NCBI GenBank assembly: GCA_934047225.1
Contig: CAKOHE010000090.1
Coordinates: 189,001 to 253,000 of the forward strand
DNA length: 64,000 nt
Direction of reading: 5' to 3'
DNA from: Ypsolopha sequella
Lineage: Eukaryota > Arthropoda > Insecta > Lepidoptera > Ypsolophidae
The position numbers and the translations under genes were made by a program. Below, in pieces: positions 42,259 to 53,400 of this stretch. How positions within the stretch are numbered: the stretch's first letter is position 1; each line of letters begins with the position of its first letter. The notes beneath the pieces were generated by a model. It was not told the origin of the DNA and did not search any database. It saw only the letters and a program-made list of their open reading frames with translations.

Positions 42259-42947
42259 TACCAAATCATGTAAGTTGCTCGGGTTAGCTTTGACCAAGGC
42301 ATTCATGTCCAACAAGCTGTTTATGTGTTCATTTACAATTTTAGATTTGTGATTGTACCTGTCACTGAGGAGTCTGAGAGCTTAATCATAACTCTCTCGG
42401 AGCAAAGGGAGGTTTTTCACAATGTCAAATGGTTCTTTTTGTAAGAAAGACCTGAGATAGTATAATTTTTGAACATTATCTATTGATCTGTTTTTTTACC
42501 GAAATAAATATTTTTGTATTTGTATCTGTCATTGTGAATGATAGCCCTAAACATACTAATAAAGGGATTGTCACTATATTTACCTGTGAAATTCTGAATT
42601 TGGATTGTAGGCAACTTGGTTTTAAAAGCCGTTGTCAATTCCGAGTTTGGACTGGCCTTTGTTTTGATAGCCTCATTGATAATCGTCAAAATGTGAAAAT
42701 ATTTGGCCTCACAATCTACCACATCTTCGCGGTCATTCTCGTCTAATGCGAGTATTTGCTTGTTGTAACCCTCGTATTCACTGAAAGTTTCAACCGTTAG
42801 CGACCTTTTAGCTTGGAGAATAGCCACGTTGCTTATTTGCACATCTTGTTCGTTTCGTACAAAGGAATAAAGCCTTGTAATTGACGCTTTACAATAGCCT
42901 CTCGAGGCTTTTAACTGTTTCAATACAATTTCATTGGTTTCCGACAT
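42259..42947 (-). pseudogene. BEL-A gag N-terminal part
   Basis: Likely start at the ATG at 42947 (MSETNEIVLKQLKASRG). The segment LPTIQIQNFTGKYSDN and SMFRAIIHNDR is the DUF1759-type gag core of BEL elements. The frame is broken there by a 38-bp insertion flanked by ACAG (about 42492-42529). After it, DNVQKLYYLRSFLQ, YNHKSKIVNEHINSLLDMNA and NLHDLV continue the core until the 40953-42258 element. This protein would form the virus-like particle. Confidence 0.8.
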
Positions 42948-43867
42948 TTTTAATACTTTGTAACTATTAGAAACCAATTAATAATGATAACACAAATTTC
43001 TATCTATAGTACGATCGAACACAAAATGTCACAAAATGGCGTCAAATAGCGTATGTCCGTCCGTATTCTCCGTATAAATAATTTCACTTTTTCACTAAAG
43101 TCTAGAACTATTGCTATTGGATGGAATAACCGGAAACTGTCTTTTTAATGCTCCGTGATTGGCTCCAATTGATGAGTAAAGTCAATAAAGTTTGAAGTAC
43201 TGTGGCGCCCTCTCGTTCGTTTCCAATGTCTGCGAACTTCACTCGGTGGATAATGCAGCATATTTCCAGACCGGAAACTTCAAAATGCGTCGATGTGATT
43301 GGCTTAAATCGGTAAAGCAGCACCTTCAGCGCCCTCTTGTCTATAAAATTGTGTGCAAAACTGCAAACTCTTGCGCTCGTTCGATAAAGCGGTGCACGGA
43401 AACTCGTTCTTCACCGGAAGCAGTGTCGCTAGTAGCCGCTTCAGGAGACTGTACCAGCAATTTATTTTTGCACGGACAAGATGGATAAAATGGCGAATTG
43501 GCTGATAATGTTACCATTAAATTACAAATAAAAATGGCGTTGTTGTAGTTGCACGTAACGATGGATGCATTACTCAATGATTACTTGCATGCGTGCCGTG
43601 TCTTGCGTCTCGTTCTCACTATTGCTACTTTCCTATTTTCTTCTCTGTGCACACACGAAAAATAGTATGACGTGGACAAGCAGCAAAATTAAAGAAAATG
43701 ACGAATACTTGCGCGACGATATCTTCTGTTATTGATCTTTGCTTATATTGATGATTCTTCTTGTGTTTTTCGTAGTTTGCAGGCCTCGTTTCTGGGTTGC
43801 AGCCTGGCCCCGGGTAATCGTAAATCCGCTTCGCTCCACGTTATCGCCTTTCGAAGGACCAAATTTA
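42948..43867 (-). other. BEL-A 5' leader with primer site
   Basis: About 900 bp between the 5' LTR and gag. TTTGGTCCTTCGAAAGGCG (minus strand, plus ~43846-43864) lies 4 bp inside the LTR end and shares its core with BEL-C, so it is the likely primer-binding site. No protein-coding frame is recognised in the leader. Confidence 0.6.
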
Positions 43868-44035
43868 TGTGTAGATCTTAGAGTGGTGGACTGTAGTATG
43901 TAGATGCTGGGACGAATGGTTTGTAGAAGCAGAAGCAGAATTAAACACCAAGACTTTACTAGGTTGAAGAATACTATATTGAGCAAATAGATACAGAGAG
44001 CACACACGTACGGATGGTACCAAATTATAAAATGT
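43868..44035 (-). repeat. BEL-A 5' LTR, first segment
   Basis: Matches 5350-5520 almost base for base, including GATGCTGGGACGAATGG and the run to ACCAAATTATAAAATGT. It is interrupted at ~44035 by lepidopteran repeats and resumes at ~46326. Confidence 0.85.
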
Positions 44036-44559
44036 AACTAGCTTTTACCCGCGGCTTCGCCCGCGTGATTTAGTTTTTTGTAGTATAAAATTATTTTCTC
44101 AATCACTTATTCCAGGTAAAATTTGTAAATTCATAATTGAAAATTTAGGTAGATAAATTCTGAATGGAATAATATTTTTTTTCTCTAAATTAAACTTCTG
44201 TTAGTGTGTTAACATTTTGAAGCAAAATATTTTTTTCTTAAATATATTAAGTCCTTAAACCCAACCCTAGCAACAGAAGCAAAATTTCAGCTCTATAACT
44301 TCAAAGCAACTGTATCTCGAAAAATATTTTTGTCCTTATGGAATGATTTTCCGAATACCCTGAAAAATGTCATCTTAATTTCTAAAGTATCTTTGGTGGT
44401 CTTTGGCGAGGCCGAAGTCCGAGCCGCTTTTCCAAACGAAACTATTTTTTGTTCTTTGAAATGTCCTTTGCTAAAGTGTTTTTGTTAAGGCCGTAGGCCG
44501 AGCCGCGTTTCCGAACGAAATTATTTTTTGATTTGATTTGATGTTATTCATCAGAGATA

Positions 44560-44945
44560 TCCCACGCATAGCCCGCTTCATAGCTTGTTAAGCGACCTTA
44601 AGTCGGTGGATCAAGCCCTTGGTAAGAGATAACTTCTAAGTTAAATACTTTCGCCTTTAAGCACTGCGGAAAGTCATCGACATAATCTGCCGAATCAGTA
44701 AGTTGAAGTGGCAGTGGGTAGGCCCATATTTGTCGCCGACGTGACAGCCTTTGGGGCCAAAAGGCCTAGAATGGACACCACGTGCAGCAAAGCGTAGCCT
44801 AGACCGACCTCGTGCCTGCTGGCCCGGCGGACTTCGCGGGTAGCGGCTAGCGGCTGGATGAATATGACGGAGGAGCGCCAAGAGTGGCAAAATTTTAGAA
44901 AGGCCCATTTCCAGCAGTGAACGAACACAGGCTGATGGATGGCTA
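44560..44945 (+). pseudogene. RTE-like LINE C-terminal fragment
   Basis: On the plus strand the end reads W-Q-N-F-R-K-A-H-F-Q-Q then a stop near 44890-44925, followed by GAACACAGGCTGATGGATGG. This Trp-to-Gln-Gln ending before a stop resembles the end of RTE-type reverse transcriptases in Lepidoptera. Only the last part is readable, with stops, so this is an old truncated piece. Confidence 0.4.
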
Positions 44946-45142
44946 GATATTTTATCCCCAGATAAAGTGTCTTTGGCGAGGCCGAAGGCGTATCAGCGTT
45001 TCTGAACGAAAAAAGCACGATTGCTTATAAAATTTGTTGTCGCACGTTTACGAATTCAAAAATGATTTTCAATAAGTTCCGCATTGAGTCCGTGTAGTAG
45101 ATTGTACTCGTAAGTACGCTAATTATTCCTGTAATATTTGAC

Positions 45143-45768
45143 AAAAAACCGGTCAAGTGCGAATCAGACTCGCGTACCTAGGTTCCGTAATTTGACAGTT
45201 TTGGGAACAGAAAATTTCATTTGGTCTTTTTTTTCGTGAATTTCTCAACCGGTTTATTTTTCTGTAATCTTTACGTAAGCACTTATTGCCATGGTTTTTT
45301 TTCACATTTTTTGGTTCCCCAGTTTTGGAGATAAGCGAAGAGACATACATTTTTTTTGTGGTATTTCGACGATTTCTTGAAAAAGGTGCGAGTTATTATA
45401 GCCAAATTATATAATTTTATAATCAGCTCCTTAATACTTATAATTTGATACCCATATTGCGGTTTTAGGAATAATTTTTTTATTTTTATCTTTTGTACTG
45501 GAAATATTTTGAACAATAAAAAAAATTTTTTTTTACGCTATGTAATGTGGGCAAATTAATGCTATTTTTGTGCAAAATTCTAAGTCTTTGTTTTTAACGG
45601 AGCTAAAGTTATGAGGCTGTGATATACGGACGGATGGACAACGGAATCTCACCGTTAAGGTTCCAAAAATGACAAAATTAAATTTTCTATTCGCAAAACT
45701 GTCAAATTACGGACGAAATCGGGCACGCGAGTCTGACTTGCGAGTCTGACTCGCACTTGACCGTTTTT
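45143..45768. mobile_element. ~626-bp MITE
   Basis: Inverted ends: AAAAACCGGTCAAGTGCGAA near 45145 and its counterpart TCGCACTTGACCGTTTTT ending at 45768. Subterminal sequences CCGTAATTTGACAGTTTT and AAAACTGTCAAATTACGGA are inverted too. This family (start like ACCGG(C/T)CAAGTGCGA) is very common in Lepidoptera. No gene inside; the frames at 45153-45516 and 45655-45993 are by-products. Confidence 0.75.
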
Positions 45769-46325
45769 CTTTTTATTTGATACCATTTTTTTGTACAGTG
45801 GAGACCGCATCAAGTAAGACACATTGGACTTTGTACCTATCTTATACAGTTCTCTGTAGGTGCTAATGTCGTACTGCAAGTGTATAGCTTGATGTGGTCT
45901 CCACTGTACTTTGCGCTTGTGCAAATTTAAAGGAGCTTGTGCTTGAGCTTGTGTAAAGAAGCAACACTTCACTTTTCTAAAGAAATTTGTCACCCCATTG
46001 CCATCCCATGGGAACTGATTTATGTGATAAAAAGTAGCCTATGTCCCATTTCAGGTCTAGAACTACATTTGTTCCAAGTTTCAGCCCAATCGGTAGGTAC
46101 GGGGCGTGAAGGAGCAAAACATCACTTTTCTAAAGAAATTTGACACCCCATTGCCATCCCATGGGAACTGATTTATGGGATAAAAAGTAGCCTATGTGCT
46201 ATTCCAGGTCTAGAACTACATTTGTGCCAAGTTTCAGACCAATCGGTTCGGTAGTTACGGCGTGAAGGAGTAACAAACATCCATACATCCATCCATCCAA
46301 ACTTTCGCATTTATAATATTAGTGG

Positions 46326-46405
46326 GATGTGTCTGATAAAACTGTAAGTAAACTGACAAGTCACTGAGTGAGTTGAATGAACTTATTAAGTTGGTGTTGC
46401 CAACA
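46326..46405 (-). repeat. BEL-A 5' LTR, second segment
   Basis: Matches 5518-5587: TGTGTCTGATAAAACTGTAAG...GTTGGTGTTGCCAACA. Ends at 46405, the outer edge of BEL-A. Confidence 0.8.
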
Positions 46406-46407
46406 TT

Positions 46408-46505
46408 CCCTGCGTTCCGAAATAGAATTATTTCGCTAAAATCGATTACGAAAGTATGAAGTGAATGGCTTATGATCTATTGTAATTCTATTACGGACCG
46501 CAGGG
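46408..46505. repeat. Small inverted-repeat unit next to BEL-A
   Basis: CCCTGCGTTCCGAAATAGAA at 46408 and TTCTATTACGGACCGCAGGG ending at 46505 are inverted copies with few mismatches, enclosing ~50 bp. It may be a tiny MITE. It abuts the BEL-A LTR with only TT between. Confidence 0.65.
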
Positions 46506-46570
46506 TTCATAATATACTAATAATAATAGTGCTAAAATGAAGCGCAACAATATCATAATTTATAATATCT

Positions 46571-46812
46571 TGATAAACCTTAAAAAGGTCCAGCAATAAA
46601 ACAATTTTTCTCGATATAACTTTATTCTTCCGACACACGTTCGTCTCCCTCTCGAAACCGTAAATCAGTGTTACCAGTTACAAAAATAACAGTTAAAAAT
46701 AACGATTCAATCAGTGATACCAGATACAAAAATAACAGTTAAAAATAACGATTATTATATCAAAATACACAAATCTTTGTAAATTGGCAATTACTTATGC
46801 TAAAAGCTTACA
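46571..46812 (-). repeat. Gypsy 3' LTR
   Basis: 242 bp, TGATAAACC...GCTTACA on the plus strand. Contains two copies of AGATACAAAAATAACAGTT-like sequence. No difference from 61179-61420 was noticed. Confidence 0.95.
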
Positions 46813-46989
46813 AGTTCGTCCATCCTGACCTAATTTCACGTCCTCGTGAAAATTAGTAATTTAACTATATGAAAATACTTTCACAAAGAAAAATCATCCT
46901 AATCTATCACATTCAACTAATTAGCAGTGTTTAAAATTTTATTTATTATTTCCATTATACATACATTTTAAACAAAATATATCCACACA

Positions 46990-47485
46990 CACTGAACTTA
47001 TCCTTTCAGTATATGATATAACTTATTCCACAGGCCATTATCCTGCCATTGGAATCAACATCTGAACATTGAACTTATCCTTTCAATGTACTTATACCCA
47101 TTTACTACATTCCACAGGCCATTATCCTGCCATTGGAATCAACATCTGAACATTGAACTTATCCTTTCAATGTACATATACTCATTTACTACATTCCACA
47201 GGCCATTATCCTGCCATTGGAATCAACGTCTGTACATTGAACTTATCCTTTCAATGTAAATATACTCATTTACAACATTCCACAGGCCATTATCCTGCCA
47301 TTGGAATCAACGTCTGTACATTGAACTTATCCTTTCAATGTACATATACTCATTTACTACATTCCACAAGCCATTATCCTGCTAGTGGAATTAACCTTCT
47401 AGGTACATTAACTTTTTACATTCAATGCACCCATCATGTATTCCGTTGGCCATTATCTTGCCTTCGGAAATAACCTTCCAAATAT
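46990..47485. repeat. ~84-bp tandem repeat in the gypsy 3' UTR
   Basis: About six units of TTGAACTTATCCTTTCAATG followed by CACAGGCCATTATCCTGCCA and TTGGAATCAAC. Central units are nearly identical; the first and last are diverged. The open frame at 47153-47473 is simply the repeat read through. Confidence 0.93.
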
Positions 47486-47741
47486 AATGAACTTATCCTT
47501 TCATTGTATCCATATGATATAATATTTCATTATACTTTTAAATTAATCATATTTCCTTAACCATTAAACATATCGTATTTATATATATTTTTATTGTTGT
47601 CTATAAAACATTCCTTTCAACTAATATTAACGTGTATAATCACTGTAGAAACCCTTTCTACCAACATATCTTAACACTATTGCTTTAACATTATACCCCA
47701 TATTTTAATTATCATAATCACATCAAAAATTAACCATAATT

Positions 47742-49144
47742 TTATTCCGAGTTTGTCTCATTAACATCATATACCATCTCATCTACATCTTCCCTTCTCT
47801 CATTTACATTTATCCGATCATAATTAGAAACTTCTTCTCCATTTAGTTTATCGCTACTATTTTCACAATCATTCTCGCTTTCAACATTCAAATCATCACT
47901 TTCATCACTTTCATATGACCTATTGAAATTTAACCATGCATGTATTTTTTCGACTGGATAAACACCTCTATAAACAGCTTTGCCCTTATTTCTAGTGATA
48001 GGCGTATCTTCTACCATATACCTGTCATTACTCATTATTTCTATAATTTTGTACGGACCAATACATTTCGAAATTAATTTCTTACTTTTCCCTGGACATA
48101 AAAGAGATCGTTCGACGCGCACAAGGTCACCTAGCTTAAATTGACGTGGCTTGCATCGGTTCTTATCGAATCTATTCTTTTGCTTATTTTGATTTCGTAT
48201 TGTATATTCATTTACTTCCTTCCTAATATTATTTAAATTTTCTTCATTCCGCTCCTCACAATTCTCTAAATTTGACCTAATTGCTCCTTCAGTCATTCCA
48301 GTCAATCGTAATCCAAAAAGAACTTCAGCGGGTGTACGGTCTATACCTTTATTTTTAGTATTATTCAGACCCCACTGCACGTCCAGAACCTTCTCATCCC
48401 ATATTTTTTCATCTTGGCCATGATTCATAGCCGTCAACGAGTCAAGGATCGTGCGATTATACCTCTCCACTTGCCCGTTAGCTCGTGGAGTGGCAACGGC
48501 ATTCATTATGTGCTTCACACCAACATCTTTGAGAAAAACTTTCAATTTCTTACCGGTAAACGAAGAATATCTGTCAGTTATTAATCTAACTGGACAACCA
48601 AATGTTGCAAAGTATTCTCTAAGTACCCTGATGGTAGTAACAGCTTTAGTATTTCTGACCGCCTTGAGTATTATAAATTTAGTAAAAGAATCTATTATAA
48701 CTAGCAGATACTTGTTCTTCCTTTTACTTTCATTGAACGGCCCCAAGTGGTCGGCGTGAAGGGTGTGAAAAGGTATGGTGACTTTTGGAATGGGATGTAA
48801 AAAACCAGACTTCTTTCCTGAAGGCACTTTGCTATGCGCGCACTGAAGACAAGACTCAACATACTTTTTTGTAAACTTCTTCATTTTGGGAAACCAGTAA
48901 GCTTCTTTGATCTTGTCAACAGTTTTATCAACCGAAAAATGTCCAATGTCATCATGACAAGCCTTTAAAATCTGCCAACGAACACCCTTTGGTACCAACC
49001 ACTTTGGTCCATCCTCAGTGTTTCTATATACATTATTATTCTTAATACAAAAATTTTCCTTGATGTCAACAATACTTCTACTGTCAGGGTCTTGTAAAAT
49101 ACTTTTAATTCGTTCAACCTCGCTATCTGCCGACTGAACAGTTT
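47742..49144 (-). pseudogene. Gypsy integrase (C-terminal part of gag-pol)
   Basis: Continuation of the frame that BEL-B interrupts. It reads TVQSADSEVERIKSILQDPD, then the zinc domain (H..H in ACHDDIGHFSVDKTV, C..C in CLQCAHSK), the DDE core (LHADHLGPF; LITDRYSSF; Glu in GQVERYNRT) and a C-terminal KLGDLVRVER segment with an acidic Asp/Glu/Ser-rich tail ending at 47742. In many relatives the second Asp is followed by Gly; here it is Tyr. The catalytic triad is present. The enzyme inserts the cDNA; the 4-bp duplication ATCT shows how this copy entered. Confidence 0.9.
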
Positions 49145-49163
49145 TGCACAGGTGTACACGAAT

Positions 49164-49991
49164 TTAATTGAAAAACATATCCAAGAAGATTTTAATAGCA
49201 TCATTAGTTGGGCTCATGACAATGGAATAATTATTAATGTGGCTAAAACTAAGTGTATGCATATATATTCGCCTTACAATAAGTGTGTTACAAAACCGCC
49301 GGCGGTCGTCGGGCATACATATGAATGCTTGCACAGGAACTACCAGAATTGTGTGTGTGGAGTGATTGAGGTGGTGGGAGAATACAAGTACCTTGGGCTT
49401 ACTGTAGACAGCCACTTTACGTGGGGAAGTCATGTTGAATTGGTTTGCGAAAAATTGCGAGCAGTACTTGTAAAATTTCACCACCTCAAGTACTTCACAA
49501 ACAGAGCATTACTGTATACAGTGTACTACGCATTGACGGACTCCATACTTTCTTATGGACTGAGCACTTATGGGAGAACGTTCAAGTCATATTTAGAGAA
49601 AGTTAAAGCAATTCAAATTAGATTCTTAAAACAATTAGTTGACCAAAAGGTAAAAACTCAATGTAAGAAAGATTATAATAACTTGTTTTTAAAATGTGAA
49701 ATATTGCCAGTCCATGAAAAGGTATCGATGCTAATCGCTTTGGATAGTTATGGATGTGAGGATTTTAAGTTTCCTGTTAATAACCCACTGTTACATAGAA
49801 AAAGAGAAAAAAACATAATTACTGTACCTCGAGTCACAAATTACTACGGCCAGCGGCACAGAAAATATCTTGTACCCAAAATCCACAATAGTATACCATA
49901 TGAAATAAGAAGCTTAAGTAGTAAACCTGTATTTAAAACGAAATTAAAAAAACATCTCTTAAATCAAGTTAAAGTCAAAATTGTTTCATAG
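49164..49991 (+). pseudogene. LINE reverse transcriptase C-terminus
   Basis: Frame reading ISWAHDNGIIINVAKTKCM (after the catalytic box, which is missing), EYKYLGLTVDSHFTWGSHV and a C-terminal region ending NSIPYEIRSL...KTKLKKHLLNQ. The KYLGL-D block and the Lys-rich end are typical of CR1/Jockey-group LINEs. It is a different family from LINE-1 to LINE-3. Catalytic motifs lie upstream of the truncation, so it has no activity. Confidence 0.8.
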
Positions 49992-50211
49992 AAGTAGAGA
50001 AATAACTGATTATTTATTTGTTTTTTGTTCTAATTAAAATCTAAAACTTGAAAATTAAACAAGCATATAAATGTTCACATAAATAGTGTAAAGTAAAAGG
50101 GAGCTTTTTCTGCCTACAAACTATTATGTAGTTTGGTAGAATTATACACAAATATGTATGAAGGTTCATGTGAAATAAACGTTTATTTATTTAAAAAAAA
50201 AAAAAAAAAAA
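49164..50211 (+). mobile_element. 5'-truncated LINE in the BEL-B 3' LTR
   Basis: Splits the LTR sequence ...TACACGAAT / GAATGAAACTTCC, with GAAT on both sides and a 19-A tract (50193-50211) at the 3' end. It holds the last ~275 codons of a reverse transcriptase ORF and a ~200-bp 3' UTR with AATAAA-like signals. Truncation at the 5' end is normal for LINE insertions. Confidence 0.9.
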
Positions 50212-50397
50212 GAATGAAACTTCCGAATACAATTTAGGTTTGTATTGTCCTTTATACAGTGTTTTTTTATAATTTAGTAAAAGAAAACAAGCGTTCGTAT
50301 GCACTGACAGAATTGGAGTGAAGGTACATTTGATAAAAATAAACTCCGAGAAAAACCGCATTGATGCTTGCTAATTGTTTTACATCAGGCGTTAACA
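50212..50397 (-). repeat. BEL-B 3' LTR, main segment
   Basis: Identical to 56675-56860 as far as read: GAATGAAACTTCCGAATACA to TTACATCAGGCGTTAACA. The first 19 bp of this LTR are at 49145-49163. Confidence 0.95.
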
Positions 50398-50423
50398 TCC
50401 TGCCCCCGTTGAAAATCTTCTTT

Positions 50424-53400
50424 TCAACCTTCTAGTTCTTCTACAGTAGGCAAGAGACACAAGCGAACTAAGGGGCGGCGCAGGCAACCTCTTGGTGTGG
50501 TCACATCGGCAACTCGGGGTATTCCATCCTTGGGACCATAGAATAGTCTTGAAATTCGTCCGAGCCTCCAGCAGAGAGGTGGAACATCGTCTTCTTGCAG
50601 AAGTACCAAGTCTCCTACGTTTGGGCTTGAAGAGTTGCTCTTCCATTTGTGGCGCTGTTGCAACTCGGCTATATATTCACGCTGCCAACGTTGCCAGAAA
50701 TGAAGATGTATTTGCTGCAGTCTAGCGTAGCGCTGCAGGTTGTTTGGGCTGCAGTCCTCCAGAGCAGGTGAAGGTATTGCAGTAAGAGCCCGACCAATGA
50801 GAAAGTTTCCGGGAGTCAGGCAAAGGAAATCATCAGGAGAGGACGATAAAGGACAGAGCGGACGGCTGTTCAATATAGCCTCTACTTGTGCGAAAAGAGT
50901 GGTTAGTTCTTCAAAAGTTAAGTGTGAGTTACCCATAACGCGCTTGACATGAAATTTTGCAGACTTTACACCGGCTTCAAAGATTCCACCGAAGTGTGGA
51001 GCATTAACGGGAGAAAAAAGGAATTTGATTCCATCCTCACTTGCAAAATCAGATAAAGAATCTGCGTTGGCTTTCAAAAATTGATTTATTTCTTTAGCAC
51101 CGGCTACAAAATTACGTCCGTTGTCACAGAACACTTCAGTTGGCTTGCCTCTACGTGAAACAAATCTACGAAATGTCATAACGAAAGCGTCCTTTGACAG
51201 ATCGCTAACGGCTTCAAGATGCACACATTTGTATCTTAAACAGACGAACAGGCAGAGATAGCATTTTATAACTTTGGCACCACGACCTTTCTTGCTTACA
51301 ATAAAGAAAGGCCCGGCAAAATCTAAACCGACTGTTTTAAATGGGAAGTCTGGCGTGACACGTTGAGAGGGCAAGTTACCCATCATGGGCTTCATAGTCT
51401 TACCTTGTAGTCGTCTACACTTGAAACAATTATGGACTATGCGTCGAGCTAGACGTCTACCATTTATCGGCCACACAAACTCTCGAACAGTTGCTAGTAA
51501 CAATTGTGGTCCAGCGTGTAGGTTACGTATGTGCTCTTGTTCAAATAAAATTTTCGTAAAATGATGAGCAGCATGCAAAAGCACGGGATGTTTTTTGTCA
51601 AAATTAAAATCAGACGCTTCCAATCGACCACCTACTCGAATAACTCGATCATCACTAAAAAATGGAGTCAGTGATAAAATAGGAGATTTAGGACTCAGTG
51701 ATTTTTTGCTAGCAAGCAAGTCATATTCAAGTAAAAATGATTCTCGTTGTGACAAGCGACACAAATTAATAAAAGATGCATTTAACTCGTCAACAGATAA
51801 AGGACCAGAAAGTCGATCATTTGAATTTCTCATATTATGTATGAAGCGTAACGAATAGGCAAGTATTCGTTTTAATTTAGTTAGGCTAGAGTAGTTTTCT
51901 ATATGTATTATTGGATCTTTGCTAGTTGTTAAGTTTGTTAGAGTTGATTTAATTTTAGTTTCAGGTAAGTTTTGTAAATCTACTTTATTATTATTTAAGA
52001 TAGGCCAAGCGATTTCAGGTTCAGCAAGATACGACGGACCTGACCACTATAGCATTGCGCTACTTAGTTGGTCTGGACTTATGCCCCGGGATATCAGATC
52101 AGCAGGATTGGAAGAAGTTGGCACATAACGCCAAGAAGCAGAGTTTGTAAGTTCGCAGATTTCTGATATCCGATTTGCGACAAAAGTTTTTAAATTTTGG
52201 AAGCTGCTATGGAGCCAACCTAGCACGATTGTGGAGTCGCACCAATGAACTTGGGTTTGTATATCGAATCTTAATGATTCTCTGACGGCTTTACATAACT
52301 TGGCGGCCAATAAAGCGGCGCATAGCTCAAGGCGCGGAATGGTAGTGGCTTTAATTGGGGCCACCTTAGATTTGGAACAGAGTAATTTGATGGTAACCTT
52401 ATTATCAGAATCTACAGAGCGCAGATAGATGCACGCTCCGTATGCGTTCTGGGATGCATCACTGAAAGAATGTAACTCTACTGATGAAGGTTCATCGCAG
52501 AGAACACGTCTGGGAACCTCGAGGGTAAGAAGAGTAGGTATCGTTGTAGAGAATTTATTCCAGTCCCTTTGAATGTCACTGGGGATTGGATCATCCCATG
52601 CTAGTTTTTTCAACCATAACTGCTGCAAAAGCAGTTTTGCTTTGATCACACAGGGACTCAGCAATCCTAAGGGATCAAATATTTTAAAAAGCGACGAAAG
52701 CATTAATCGTTTGGTTAGGTTGTGATCATCAGTTGGGGGTGGAACCTTAAAGGGAAAATGCAATTGATCAGTTCTTGGGTTCCAACCCATACCTAACGTG
52801 GAGGAAGATTCACTCAAGATCAAATTATCCTTTGAGTTTGTTGAAATTGTATCTAGGATTACAGGTAAATTAGTTTTAAACTTTCTTAGATTAAGGCAGC
52901 CTTCCTGAAGAGCTGCAGAAACAGTTTGATGGATATAGCGTAGAGTATGTTCGCTTTCGGATCCGGTTATCAGATCGTCGATGTAGAAATCATGTTGAAT
53001 TATTTCTTTAATCGTGGGATCCGAGCACTCCTCACCTAGTTGCCATAAACAACGTGTACTTAAATAGCTGGAACTTGCCATTCCGTAAGTTACAGTATTC
53101 AACTTCCACGTTTTAATGGGCATGGACTCATCTTCTCTCCATAATATAAGCTGAAGATCTCGGTCCTCCTGATTAATTAGGATCTGGCGGTACATTTTCT
53201 CGACGTCACCGGTCAGGAGGTACTTGTATTGTCGAGCTCTTATGAGAATGGAAAAAAGTGAATCCTGCATGTTGGGGCCTACGAAAAGAAGGTCATTGAC
53301 AGAATATCCAGAAGAACTGGAAGACGAACCATCGAACACAATCCTAATCTTTGTGGATTCGCTACTGTCCTTGAAGACAGCATGGTGACAGAGAAAATAG

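Larger units (their letters stand above)
44036..46325. mobile_element. Lepidopteran interspersed repeats inserted in the BEL-A 5' LTR
   Basis: Starts AACTAGCTTTTACCCGCGG and ends ACTTTCGCATTTATAATATT plus a short tail. I know these as the two ends of a very common lepidopteran repeat family. Near the right end a ~155-bp segment (CACCCCATTGCCATCCCATG through AGTTTCAG..CAATCGGT) occurs twice, at ~45992 and ~46144. Inside lie a LINE-tail-like stretch (44560-44945) and a MITE (45143-45768). The target duplication is not clear (ATGT occurs at both sides). Confidence 0.65.
5350..46405 (-). mobile_element. BEL-A: old BEL/Pao LTR retrotransposon split by nested insertions
   Basis: An LTR retrotransposon on the minus strand whose parts are spread over 41 kb because later elements inserted into it. 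In sense order it has a 5' LTR at the right (43868-44035 plus 46326-46405), a likely primer site TTTGGTCCTTCG just inside it (~43853-43864), gag (42947 down to ~40500), protease (~40400), linker and reverse transcriptase (39472-40196 and 10223-11089), RNase H (9404-10213), integrase (8573-9400 and 6078-6569) and a 3' LTR (5350-5587). Frames resume across the P-type and 28.4-kb insertions, which shows one original element. It carries stops and small indels in every domain. I could not find a matching target duplication outside the LTRs. Confidence 0.85.

Noticed and set aside
43192..43577. Frames in the BEL-A leader (43192-43488, 43341-43577)
   Set aside because: Overlapping opposite-strand frames in non-coding leader sequence, no recognised domain.
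44695..45018. 107-codon minus frame
   Set aside because: Antisense to the RTE-like LINE tail, which explains its composition.
45655..45993. 112-codon minus frame
   Set aside because: Runs through the end of the 45143-45768 MITE and a common repeat; no protein family.
46990..47485. CRISPR-like regular repeat
   Set aside because: Units are contiguous 84-bp tandem copies with no unique spacers, inside a retrotransposon UTR of a eukaryote.
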